DNA from: Paraburkholderia nodosa
Lineage (GTDB): Bacteria; Pseudomonadota; Gammaproteobacteria; Burkholderiales; Burkholderiaceae
Assembly: GCF_001718195.1 (NCBI RefSeq)
Contig: NZ_MCNV01000026.1
Coordinates: forward strand, 42,751-106,750
DNA length: 64,000 nucleotides
Direction: 5' to 3'
Shown: one piece after another, positions 35,801-44,291 of the stretch
Layout: every line of letters starts with the position of its first letter
Position numbering within the stretch: the stretch's first letter is position 1
Notes under the pieces: model-generated
What the model saw: the letters and a program-made list of their open reading frames with translations, nothing else
The model's database searches: none
What the model was told of the DNA's origin: nothing
Program-made: the position numbers and the translations under genes

Positions 35801-35995
35801 GTCTCCATACTCCTCTTGATGCCGGTGCGCAGGCGCGCGCGAACGCGTCGCCGCCGCGGCGATGGTTATCAGGGTGCTGCCGATGTAAATGCGGAACACA
35901 CGCGAAACAGCACAGCGTGCGGTATAACCGTAGGACGACTAATCAGCTGCACGACTACACTGGCCGTGCAGTTTTTTCTTCGCCGGCGCCGCTAG

Positions 35996-37486
35996 TCAGG
36001 CGCCGGTGGCGAAAACCGGTTCGAGCGCGCGATACAGCGCGCTAAAGGTTGGACGGCGCGCCTCGCGATACCAGGCGTGGCGTGCGGCGTCAGGTTCGCG
36101 AATCGCCAGCACGGGCGGCTGCGGGCACACTTCGTCGAGCGGCGCGCCCGGTTCGAGCGCGAGATGCGCGAGGCGCGCGGCGCCAAGGGCCGGCCCCACC
36201 TCGCCGCCTGCGCGCAACGTGAGCGCACGGCCGCTGATATCGGCGAGCATCTGCGTCCACCAGGCGCTGCGCGAGCCGCCGCCAATTACCGTGATCGTGT
36301 CCGGCACGAGCCCCGCCGCATGCAACGCATCCATGCCGTCGAGCAGCGCGAAACCCACGCCTTCCAGCGTTGCGTTCGCCAGATCGGCGCGCGAGGTCTG
36401 CGGGGTCATACCGTAGAACACGCCCTTCGCGTTGACGTTGTTGTGCGGCGTGCGCTCGCCGCTCAGATACGGCAGGAACCACGGCCGGCGCGCGTCGCGC
36501 TCGGCGTTCGAGTTTGCCTCGGCGTCGGCGAGCAACGCGGCGACGCTTTCGTAACCCGTCAGTTGCGCCGTGAAGTCGAGGCAGCTGGCCGCGTTGAGCA
36601 TCACCGACATCAGGTGCCACGTATGCGGCAACGCATGGCAGAAGCTGTGCACCGCGGAATCGGGATTGGCGAGAAAGCCGTCCGAAACTGCGAAATAGAC
36701 ACCGGAAGTGCCGAGCGAAAGCATCGCGTCGCCGGGCCGCACGATGCCCACGCCCACGGCGCCCGCCGCGTTGTCGCCGCCGCCCGCCACGACCGGAATT
36801 TCGCGCAGGCCGAATTGCCGCGCGAGTTCGGGCCGTAGCGTGCCGGTCACCCGGTTGCCTTCGAATACCTCCGGCATTTGGGCGCGCGTGAGGCCGCACG
36901 CTTCAAGCAAGGTCTCGCTATAGTCGCGCTTCGCAATATCGAGCCACAGCGTGCCGGCGGCATCGGAGGGATCGGTGGCGAACACGCCCGTGAGCAGCCA
37001 GCGCAAATAGTCCTTCGGCAACAGCACGTGCGCGATGCGCGCGAAGATCTCAGGCTCGTGCTTGCGCACCCACAACAGCTTCGGCGCCGTGAAGCCCGGC
37101 ATCGCGAGATTGCCCGCGATGGCGTGCAACTGCGGTACGGCGCGCTCCAGCTCGAGACATTCGGTATCCGAACGACCGTCGTTCCACAGTATGGCGGGAC
37201 GCAGTACCTCGCCCTGCGCGTCGAGCAGCGTCGCGCCGTGCATCTGGCCGGTCAGGCCGAGCGCCTCGATGCGTGCGGGGTCGAAGCCGCGCCCGCGCGC
37301 CTCGTCGATGAGTGCGCGCAACGCGCTCTGCGTGGCGAGCCACCAGTCTTGCGGCGCCTGTTCGGACCAGCGCGGCTGCGGCCGGCTCACGGTGAGCGGC
37401 TCGCTCGCGCTGCCGAGCACATCGCCCGCGCGATCGAGCAGCACGGCCTTCACGCCCGACGTGCCGAGGTCGATACCGATGAACAT
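35996..37486 (-). CDS. xylB: Xylulokinase XylB
   Basis: A 496-aa FGGY-family kinase that phosphorylates D-xylulose to xylulose 5-phosphate. The N-terminal phosphate loop GIDLGTSGVKAVLLD and the GLTGQMHGATLLD segment are present. The catalytic Asp is in PAILWNDGRSDTE, and the nucleotide-binding GGGSRSAWWTQMLADI lies in the C-terminal domain. GGAG precedes the ATG. It follows xylA by 102 nt; that gap holds a hairpin and a motif shared with the xylA promoter. Confidence 0.96.
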   Translation of the reverse strand: MFIGIDLGTSGVKAVLLDRAGDVLGSASEPLTVSRPQPRWSEQAPQDWWLATQSALRALIDEARGRGFDPARIEALGLTGQMHGATLLDAQGEVLRPAILWNDGRSDTECLELERAVPQLHAIAGNLAMPGFTAPKLLWVRKHEPEIFARIAHVLLPKDYLRWLLTGVFATDPSDAAGTLWLDIAKRDYSETLLEACGLTRAQMPEVFEGNRVTGTLRPELARQFGLREIPVVAGGGDNAAGAVGVGIVRPGDAMLSLGTSGVYFAVSDGFLANPDSAVHSFCHALPHTWHLMSVMLNAASCLDFTAQLTGYESVAALLADAEANSNAERDARRPWFLPYLSGERTPHNNVNAKGVFYGMTPQTSRADLANATLEGVGFALLDGMDALHAAGLVPDTITVIGGGSRSAWWTQMLADISGRALTLRAGGEVGPALGAARLAHLALEPGAPLDEVCPQPPVLAIREPDAARHAWYREARRPTFSALYRALEPVFATGA

Positions 37487-37524
37487 GTCTCCGTCCTGAT
37501 TTTTTGCGTCAGTTTGCCTTCAAT

Positions 37525-37545
37525 CGCAAACGGCGCAATTGCGAA
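37525..37545. promoter_or_regulatory. Putative XylR site upstream of xylB
   Basis: CGCAAA (37525-37530) and CAATTGCGAA (37536-37545) lie 39-60 nt before the xylB start. The same two elements occur before xylA with nearly the same spacing, which suggests a direct-repeat site for the AraC-type XylR. Assignment to XylR is inference. Confidence 0.5.
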
Positions 37546-37550
37546 TTTGA

Positions 37551-37580
37551 CGGCGCGCGCTAATGATTTTTCGCGCGCCG
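37551..37580 (-). other. Hairpin between xylA and xylB
   Basis: A 9-bp perfect stem (37551-37559 with 37572-37580) has an AT-rich loop. It lies just after the xylA stop on the minus strand and could act as a partial terminator or a processing stop that sets xylA above xylB. Confidence 0.5.
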
Positions 37581-37588
37581 TGGCACGG

Positions 37589-38911
37589 CTAGCGCTGGCC
37601 GTAGATGGCCTGGTTCACGACATTCTCGAGCCGCTCCTGCTGGCCGCTCGCGTGCTGCGGATTCATGCCGTGCGAGATTGCGTCGGCGGCGAGCGACGAG
37701 AGCGAATAGCCGCCGGCGAGAATCTTGCGGCCGAACTCGCTGTCCCAGCCCGCGTAGCGCTGGCTGCGGAACTGCTCGAGCCGGTCGTTTTCCACGAGCG
37801 CCGCACCGCGCTCGAGCGCCAGCGCGAGCACGTCGATCGCACCCACGTGACCATAGAACATGTCTTCCGGATCGCTGCTCGCGCGGCGCACCTTCGCGTC
37901 GAAGTTCATGCCGCCCGTGGTAAAGCCGCCGTGGCGCAGGATCTCGTAGAACGCGAGCGTCAGTTCTTCGACGCTGTTCGGGAACTGGTCCGTATCCCAG
38001 CCGTTTTGCGGATCGCCGCGGTTCGCGTCGACGCTGCCGAACACACCCAGCGCGAACGCGGTGGCGATTTCGTGGTGGAACGAGTGGCCTGCGAGCGTCG
38101 CGTGATTGGCCTCGATATTCACGCGGATTTCGTTTTGCAGACCGTATTGCGTGAGGAAGCCGTGCACCGTCGCAACGTCGTAGTCGTACTGGTGCTTGGT
38201 CGGCTCCTGCGGCTTCGGCTCGATCAGCAGCGTGCCGGTGAAGCCGGTGCGGTGCTTGTGCTCGACCACCATCGAAAGGAAGCGTGCGAACTGCTCGCGC
38301 TCGCGCTTGAGGTCGGTATTGAGCAGCGTGTCATAGCCTTCGCGGCCACCCCACAGGACGTAGTTCTCGCCGCCCAGCTTGCGCGTCGCGTCGAGCGCAT
38401 GACATACCTGCGTGGCCGCGTAGGCGAAGACTTCGGGGTTGGGGTTGGTCGCGGCGCCGCCGGCGTAGCGCGGATTCGAAAACAGGTTGGCGGTGCCCCA
38501 GAGCAGTTTCACACCGCTCGCCTGCTGGCGCTCGCCGAGGTAGTCGACCATGCGCTTGAAGTTTTCCGTGTAGTCCTTCAGGTCCTTGCCTTCCGGAGCG
38601 ACGTCGGTGTCGTGGAACGTGTAATAAGGCGTGCCTAGCTTCGAGAAAAACTCGAACGCCGCGTCGGCCTTCTGGTGCGCGCGTTCCATGGCGTCGCCGG
38701 GCTGCTGCCACGGGCGGTGAAACGCGCCCTGCCCGAAGATATCGTTGCCGGGCCAGACGAACGAATGCCAGTAGCACACGGCAATGCGCAGATGCTCCTC
38801 GAGCGTCTTGCCGAGCACCTTTTTGCTACGGTCGTAGTGATGGTACGCAAGCGGATTGTCCGACTGCGGGCCTTCGTATCGAATGGCGGGAATATGTTCG
38901 AAATACGACAT
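37589..38911 (-). CDS. xylA: Xylose isomerase XylA
   Basis: A 440-aa enzyme, the same length as E. coli XylA, converting D-xylose to D-xylulose with two divalent metals. The catalytic region YYTFHDTDVAPEG (active-site His) and the metal-binding segments LLIEPKPQEPTKHQYDYD and VNIEANHATLAGHSFHHE are intact. GGAGA precedes the ATG at 38911; the open frame extends to 39304 but without similarity. It is the first gene of the catabolic unit and divergent from xylR. Confidence 0.97.
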   Translation of the reverse strand: MSYFEHIPAIRYEGPQSDNPLAYHHYDRSKKVLGKTLEEHLRIAVCYWHSFVWPGNDIFGQGAFHRPWQQPGDAMERAHQKADAAFEFFSKLGTPYYTFHDTDVAPEGKDLKDYTENFKRMVDYLGERQQASGVKLLWGTANLFSNPRYAGGAATNPNPEVFAYAATQVCHALDATRKLGGENYVLWGGREGYDTLLNTDLKREREQFARFLSMVVEHKHRTGFTGTLLIEPKPQEPTKHQYDYDVATVHGFLTQYGLQNEIRVNIEANHATLAGHSFHHEIATAFALGVFGSVDANRGDPQNGWDTDQFPNSVEELTLAFYEILRHGGFTTGGMNFDAKVRRASSDPEDMFYGHVGAIDVLALALERGAALVENDRLEQFRSQRYAGWDSEFGRKILAGGYSLSSLAADAISHGMNPQHASGQQERLENVVNQAIYGQR

Positions 38912-38984
38912 GATGTCTCCAATGTTGTTGCAGCGCAGCGGCGCAGCGTGCATCCCTCTGTGTGACGCCATACTGCCCGCGACG

Positions 38985-39006
38985 CGCAAAGCGCGGCAAT
39001 TGCGAA
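38985..39006. promoter_or_regulatory. Putative XylR site upstream of xylA
   Basis: CGCAAA (38985-38990) and CAATTGCGAA (38997-39006), 74-95 nt before the xylA start, repeat the composite seen before xylB. The whole gap 38912-39221 carries no gene and must hold the divergent xylA and xylR promoters. Confidence 0.5.
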
Positions 39007-39221
39007 ATTGCGTGAGACCTCTAACGTTTCCTGCCGACGGGCGCGACCGGCCTGCCCGCGAACCCGAATCTGGGCCTAAAATAACCGGACGCTTAAAATG
39101 ACGCGCCGCAGGCGCCAGAGACATCGTAGCGCGGTGCACCTTGGCGCGCACCGCGCCCGAACTGGAGACATGGCGGTTTTCCGCCGGCGATCCGCGCCGG
39201 GCGAACAACCGCCGACCCGAC

Positions 39222-40433
39222 ATGACCCGTGCCCCCGCTTCCCAGACACCCCACCGGATCGCGCTGCTGTTCAACGCGAATAAGGTGTACGACCGCGAGA
39301 TCATTGCGGGGATTGGCCACTATCTGCGCTCCACGCGCGTCGCATGGGACCTCTTTCTCGAGGAAGACTTCCGCTGTCGCCTCGCGGGCATCGAACGCTT
39401 CGACGGGGACGGCATCATTGCCGACTTCGACGACCCCGACGTGGCCGACGCCCTGCGCGGCTGCCCGCTGCCGGTGGTCGCCGTGGGCTCGTCATTCGAA
39501 GACGCCGCCCAGTACCCGGCCGACGTGCCCTATATCGCGACCGACAACCGCAAACTGGTCTCGCTGGCCTGGACGCATCTGATCGGTGCGGGCCTGCCGA
39601 ACCTCGCGATGTACAGCCTGCCCGTCGCGCAGGAAAACCGCTGGGCGCAGGAGCGCGAACTGGCGTTCCAGGCGCTCGCCCGCGAAGAAGGCGTGCAGGC
39701 GCCGATCTACCGCGGCCAGGCCACCAGCGCCAGCGCCTGGAACCAGGCCATCGAGCAGTTGAGCGTCTGGCTGCACAGCCTGCCCAAGCCCGTGGGCGTG
39801 ATCGCCGTGACCGACGCACGGGCGCGGCATTTGCTCCAGGCGTGTCTGATTCACGGCATTGCCGTGCCCGAGCAGGTGGCGATCATCGGCATCGACAACG
39901 ATCCGCTCACCCGCACGCTCACGCGCATTCCGCTCTCGTCGGTCATCCAGGGCACGGAGGAAATGGGCAAGACCGCCGCGCACTTGTTGCACCAGATGCT
40001 GCGCGGTGCACGTTTTCCGGGCCAACGCATTCTGGTGCCGCCCGTCGGCATCAACGTGCTCGAATCGACCCGCCACGAACCGCTGTCGAGCCCGCATGTC
40101 ATGCGTGCGCGCCACTTCATCCGCCAGTACGCCTGCCAGGGCATCAAGACCGAGCAGGTGGCCGACTATGTCGGCGTATCGCGCTCGTCGCTGGAAGACT
40201 ATTTCCGGCGTGAACTGCAATGCACGGTCCACCAGGAAATCCTGCGCCACAAGCTCGACGCCGCCAAGGCGATGCTCGCGAGCCGCGACGCCTCGAGCGC
40301 GGAGGTGGCGATCCGCTGCGGATTCACGTCGCTGCAGTACATGTATGCCGTATTCCGGCGCGAACTGGGATGCACGCCGCGCGAATATCAGGACAGTGTC
40401 GCGAACGCTTCGGGCCCACGCCTGTCCACTTGA
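39222..40433 (+). CDS. xylR: Xylose operon activator XylR (LacI-like sensor plus AraC HTH)
   Basis: A 403-aa regulator. Residues 10-280 form a periplasmic-binding-like sensor (IALLFNANKVYDREIIAGIGHYL, IIGIDNDPLTRT). Residues 295-395 carry the two AraC helix-turn-helix units (TEQVADYVGVSRSSLEDYFRREL and SSAEVAIRCGFTSLQYMYAVFRREL). This is the XylR domain order of E. coli. In E. coli, binding of D-xylose activates xylAB and xylFGH. It is divergent from xylA. The start MTRAPASQ has no strong ribosome site; a TTG at 39141 is also in frame. Confidence 0.92.
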   Translation: MTRAPASQTPHRIALLFNANKVYDREIIAGIGHYLRSTRVAWDLFLEEDFRCRLAGIERFDGDGIIADFDDPDVADALRGCPLPVVAVGSSFEDAAQYPADVPYIATDNRKLVSLAWTHLIGAGLPNLAMYSLPVAQENRWAQERELAFQALAREEGVQAPIYRGQATSASAWNQAIEQLSVWLHSLPKPVGVIAVTDARARHLLQACLIHGIAVPEQVAIIGIDNDPLTRTLTRIPLSSVIQGTEEMGKTAAHLLHQMLRGARFPGQRILVPPVGINVLESTRHEPLSSPHVMRARHFIRQYACQGIKTEQVADYVGVSRSSLEDYFRRELQCTVHQEILRHKLDAAKAMLASRDASSAEVAIRCGFTSLQYMYAVFRRELGCTPREYQDSVANASGPRLST

Positions 40434-40491
40434 TGAAGCGGCTTCGGCCATCCCGGACAAACACGCTTTCTTCATACGTTCCCTTCACCTC

Positions 40492-41592
40492 ATGAACACT
40501 CTTGCTGCCCATCTGACTTCCGAACCGTGGGGCGCCCTGCCCGGCGGCGACGCCGTGCGGCTCTACACGCTGCGCAACGCGCAGGGCATGAAGGTGACAG
40601 TCAGCGACCTCGGCGCCACGCTCGTCTCATGGCTCGCGCCCGATCGCGCCGGCCGCCTCGCGGATATCCTGCTCGGCCACGACACGCCGGCGGACTATCT
40701 CGCCGCCACCACGTACATGGGCGGTCTGGTGGGACGCTGGGCCAACCGCATCGCCGGTGCGCATTTCACGCTGGACGGCATCGACTATCCGCTCGATCGC
40801 AACGAGAACGGCAATCTGCTGCACGGCGGCGCGAACGGCTTTCATCGGCAGATGTGGCAGGTGGAAGAGGATCGGGGCTCGCTGGTGCTGCGACTCGACT
40901 CACCCGAAGGCGACGGCGGCTTTCCGGGCAACGTGAGCGTGCAGGTGCGCTACACGCTCGACGACGACGGCACGCTGACGCTCGAATACGAGGGCGTGAC
41001 CGATGCGCCTACGCCGCTCAATCTCACGAGCCACGGCTATTTCAACCTCTCCGGCGAGGCGAGCCCGGACATTCGCGGCCACGTGCTGACGATCGACGCG
41101 GACGCCTTCCTCGAAGTCGACCCGCAGTTGATTCCCGCGCGCATCGCCGACGTCTCGGGCAGCGCCTTCGACTTCCGCCATGGCGCGCCGCTCGGCGCGC
41201 GGCTCGACTGGCCGAACGCCCAGCTCGAGCGCGCACGCGGTTTCGACCACTGCTACGTGCTGCGCGCACCCGAGAGCACGGCAGGCACGCTGCACGCCGC
41301 GCCGGGGCGATGGCCGGTGCGGCCGGTCGCGCGCGTCTACGAGCCGGGCAGCGGACGCGAGCTTGCCGTCTCGACCGACCAGCGCGGCCTGCAGCTTTAT
41401 ACGGGGAATTATCTGGAGGGACAGCCGGGACGCCGGGGCGCGACGTGTGCGCGCTATGCGGGGCTGTGCCTCGAAGCGGGCGGCTTCCCGAACCAGATCA
41501 ACATGGAAGCGCCCGCCTGTGACGAAGTGGTGCTGCAGCCCGGCAAGACCTATCGGCAGGTCACGCAATACCGCGTAAGCGTGCTCGCCTGA
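40492..41592 (+). CDS. Aldose 1-epimerase (mutarotase)
   Basis: A 366-aa GalM-fold enzyme that interconverts alpha and beta anomers of free sugars. The catalytic His is in LTSHGYFNLSG, the catalytic Glu in LEAGGFPNQINM, and the substrate-binding block NRIAGAHFTLDG is present. No signal peptide is seen, so it acts in the cytoplasm. It follows xylR by 58 nt on the same strand, so it probably speeds up delivery of the xylose anomer used by XylA. The ribosome site is poor. Confidence 0.92.
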   Translation: MNTLAAHLTSEPWGALPGGDAVRLYTLRNAQGMKVTVSDLGATLVSWLAPDRAGRLADILLGHDTPADYLAATTYMGGLVGRWANRIAGAHFTLDGIDYPLDRNENGNLLHGGANGFHRQMWQVEEDRGSLVLRLDSPEGDGGFPGNVSVQVRYTLDDDGTLTLEYEGVTDAPTPLNLTSHGYFNLSGEASPDIRGHVLTIDADAFLEVDPQLIPARIADVSGSAFDFRHGAPLGARLDWPNAQLERARGFDHCYVLRAPESTAGTLHAAPGRWPVRPVARVYEPGSGRELAVSTDQRGLQLYTGNYLEGQPGRRGATCARYAGLCLEAGGFPNQINMEAPACDEVVLQPGKTYRQVTQYRVSVLA

Positions 41593-41608
41593 AGCCGGGC
41601 GCGAGGCC

Positions 41609-42469
41609 TTACGACACCTTGTCGTACTGATACACGCCGCGGCCGGTCTTGCGGCCGAGCTGGCCCGCCGCGACCATCTCGCGCAGCAGCGGGCACGCAC
41701 GATACTTCGAGTCGCCGAAGTCCTTCAGAAACACGTCCATCACCGAAAGACACACGTCGAGGCCGATCAGGTCCGCCAGCGCGAGCGGGCCGATCGGATG
41801 ATTGGCGCCGAGCTTCATGCCGGCGTCGATTTCCTCGGCGCTCGCAATGCCTTCCGCGAGCACGAAGAACGCTTCGTTGATCATCGGCACGAGAATGCGG
41901 TTCACCACGAAGCCCGGCGCGTTTTTCACGGCGATCGGCGTCTTCTCGAGGCGCAGCGCCATTTCGCGCACCGACTCGGCGACCTCCGGGCGCGTCTGCA
42001 GGCCGCGGATCACCTCGACGAGCGGCATCATCGGCACCGGGTTGAAGAAGTGCATGCCTATGAAGCGCGACGGGTCGGCAAGCGTGGTCGCGAGGGCCGT
42101 GATCGAGATCGACGAGGTGTTCGACGCAACGATCGCGTCGGGGCGGGCCGCGGCTTCGATCTGCTTGAGAATGCGCGTCTTGAGCTCGGCGTTCTCGGTC
42201 GCCGCCTCGATCACGAGATCGACGCTCGCGAGGCGCTGATAGTCGGTGGTCGTTTCGATGCGTGCGAGCGCGGCGTCGCGCGCGCCGGCTTCGAGCTTGC
42301 CCTTCGAGACGAGCCGCTCGAGGCTATGGGTGAGCGTGGCGACGCCCTTGGCGAGCGCCGCATCGGTGACGTCGATCATCACCGCCTTGAGCCCCGCCAC
42401 CGCCACGGCCTGGGCGATGCCGTTGCCCATCGTGCCTGCGCCCACGATCCCTACCGATTCGATTGCCAT
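41609..42469 (-). CDS. 3-hydroxybutyryl-CoA dehydrogenase
   Basis: A 286-aa NAD(P)-dependent dehydrogenase oxidising 3-hydroxyacyl-CoA. The Rossmann motif GAGTMGNGIAQ is at residues 10-20; SNTSSISIT, the catalytic His in GMHFFNPVPMMPLVEVI, and the C-terminal helical domain (NRILVPMINEAF) follow. The length fits the short, single-domain Hbd/PaaH type. GAGG precedes the ATG. It converges on the mutarotase gene. The role in butyrate/PHB or phenylacetate pathways cannot be decided from its neighbours. Confidence 0.94.
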   Translation of the reverse strand: MAIESVGIVGAGTMGNGIAQAVAVAGLKAVMIDVTDAALAKGVATLTHSLERLVSKGKLEAGARDAALARIETTTDYQRLASVDLVIEAATENAELKTRILKQIEAAARPDAIVASNTSSISITALATTLADPSRFIGMHFFNPVPMMPLVEVIRGLQTRPEVAESVREMALRLEKTPIAVKNAPGFVVNRILVPMINEAFFVLAEGIASAEEIDAGMKLGANHPIGPLALADLIGLDVCLSVMDVFLKDFGDSKYRACPLLREMVAAGQLGRKTGRGVYQYDKVS

Positions 42470-42655
42470 GCCTCGTCCTCACTCCTTGTCTGCGACTCCG
42501 GCGTGTCGCTATGGAAAATGCCGGTCGTGCGGCGCAATGCGTGGTGCACCGCACCAATACCCACAGTGTAACGGGTTGCGGGAATCGACTGGCGCCCGCG
42601 TGACGGGGAGGACCTGCGGCGAAGCGCCTGCGCGGCGGCGTGAAGACCCTGCCGG

Positions 42656-42976
42656 TCAAGCGCCGGCGAGGCGGCCGTACTCGATTGGCGTGCGCGTATA
42701 GAAGAGTTCGACGCCGCCCGCTTCGAGCGTGACGAGGAGCGCGTCGATAGAGGGCTCGTCGGCGACGATCAGCACCACGGCGGGCTCGTCGGCCAGATCG
42801 AAGAAGTGGGCGGCGTGCATCTTTCCGTGGGCGTCGAGGCCTTCGTAGCCTTCCAGCACGGTGATGCCGAAGACGCCCTGCGCACGCGCGGCGTCGATGA
42901 TCCACGCGACCGCCGACTTGTGGCCCTTCTTGTGCTTGCGGCTCGTATAGAGCGTGAGTTGACTGCCTGCGGGCAT
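42656..42976 (-). CDS. DUF190 (PII-like) protein
   Basis: A 106-aa protein with the DUF190 pattern: QLTLYTSRKHKKGHKSAVAWIIDAAR, GVFGITVLEGYEGLDAHGKMHAAHFFDLADEPAVVLIV. The predicted fold is a ferredoxin-like trimer related to PII proteins, which bind nucleotides. Partner genes such as crcB are not next to it here. A very strong site (GGAGG) precedes the ATG. Its function is unknown. Confidence 0.9.
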   Translation of the reverse strand: MPAGSQLTLYTSRKHKKGHKSAVAWIIDAARAQGVFGITVLEGYEGLDAHGKMHAAHFFDLADEPAVVLIVADEPSIDALLVTLEAGGVELFYTRTPIEYGRLAGA

Positions 42977-43084
42977 GGGACCTCCATGCAGTCGGAAATC
43001 CAGTCATTGAGCGCCGCGCGACAGGCGGCATGCAAAAAAATTCTAGCACGCGTCCTGACAGACGCCGGGATGCCCGCTGGCACC

Positions 43085-43654
43085 CTAGAAGTTGTACTGG
43101 AAGTAGATCTGACTGAAGTTCGTACCCGGATTCGGCGCCTTGATATCCGCGTTCGACAAATGCTGGAAGCGGAACCCGGCCTGATAGTTGCCGTGCTCGC
43201 CGAACTGCGCACCAACACCGACCATGTCGACGAACTGGAAGGACGTCGACGTCGCGCGATCGGGCGTCTGCCGGACGTGCGAGAGAAAGTGAAAGCCCAC
43301 GCCCGCCTCGATGAAGGGCTTGAACCAGCCGCTGTCCTTGATGAAGCGAAAAACGGGCGTCACGCCGTATTCCCAGATATGCGAGTAGACGGCGTCCGGC
43401 GCATTCAGCTTCCAGTAGGCGACATGCGCTTCACCAACCAGCGTGAAGTGATACCCGCCGATGTGCCACCACTGCAGGCCCGGATCCCACACCAGGCCGA
43501 GGTCGAGCTTTTTCACGTCGTGGTCCGCTACGCCCGCTCCAAGCTGCACGCCAAACGTGTTGTCCGCCTGCGCGCCGGCGGCGCCGAGGGCGCACAGCGC
43601 GGTGAGCGCCCAACGCACTGCATGAGCGTGCCAGACGAATCTTCTTACTTTCAT
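43085..43654 (-). CDS. pagL: Lipid A 3-O-deacylase PagL
   Basis: A 189-aa outer-membrane enzyme that removes the 3-linked acyl chain from lipid A. The signal peptide ends near GAQA-DNT; amphipathic beta-strands follow and the protein ends in an aromatic residue (QYNF), as outer-membrane barrels do. The catalytic His-Ser pair is in FQHLSNADI, just before the conserved Asn. GGGGAA precedes ATG 43654. It stands alone. Confidence 0.92.
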   Translation of the reverse strand: MKVRRFVWHAHAVRWALTALCALGAAGAQADNTFGVQLGAGVADHDVKKLDLGLVWDPGLQWWHIGGYHFTLVGEAHVAYWKLNAPDAVYSHIWEYGVTPVFRFIKDSGWFKPFIEAGVGFHFLSHVRQTPDRATSTSFQFVDMVGVGAQFGEHGNYQAGFRFQHLSNADIKAPNPGTNFSQIYFQYNF

Positions 43655-44291
43655 AGCTTTCCCCGATTCGATCGATTCAGCATGACGCCATGCATCGGGC
43701 ACAACCACGATTCGCGCAGGTTCGGCACCCGCACAAATCCCATACGAAATGCACTACGCGCTTGTCACCTGGACAGAACAAATAGCATCACGCCCCAATG
43801 TTCACTAATGACTGGCGCACATATGAGAGCGAAGTTTAGCGTCGAAAAATCGAACACGCTCGCTGGCGAGCCAACAGATCACCCCACTGCAAGGCCCTGT
43901 AGCTTCACAATGACTGACTGCCAGCTTTCAGTTTCGATTATTGAGGCGAATAAATGGTGCTGATCGATTATTGACGGAAGGATTTGCGAAATAGGACTCA
44001 CCTCGTTAACGAATCCGTCTCAATTACGAGTTTTAGATTTACCGGGCATTCAGATCTCTGAATAACGATTTTCAGACTTGCTGGTCGTCCCGATATCCCC
44101 CTGCGTAAAACCGGCATGGCGCCTGGACCCGGGTATTCCCGAACATCGCGGAATGCGCTGCGCAGCTGTACCCAAATTGAGGACAGACAGCGCGCAGGCG
44201 CCTCGCATAATCCGCGTGAATTGTGATCCGCGGCAAACAACAACGTCATAACCCTTGCCACGCTCACGTCCCGGTGCTTAGGAGGAGACAC
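43655..44291. other. AT-richer intergenic stretch between pagL and the MFS gene
   Basis: These 637 nt are clearly less GC-rich than the surroundings, especially 43900-44080. No convincing gene is seen; a 51-codon frame (43808-43963) has no ribosome site. An inverted repeat ATTCAG-N4-CTGAAT (44048-44063) could be a regulator site. The MFS promoter should lie at the right end. Confidence 0.5.

Noticed and set aside
43808..43963. 51-codon frame in the AT-richer gap
   Set aside because: There is no ribosome site, the peptide shows no signal, membrane segment or family resemblance, and the frame length is within chance.
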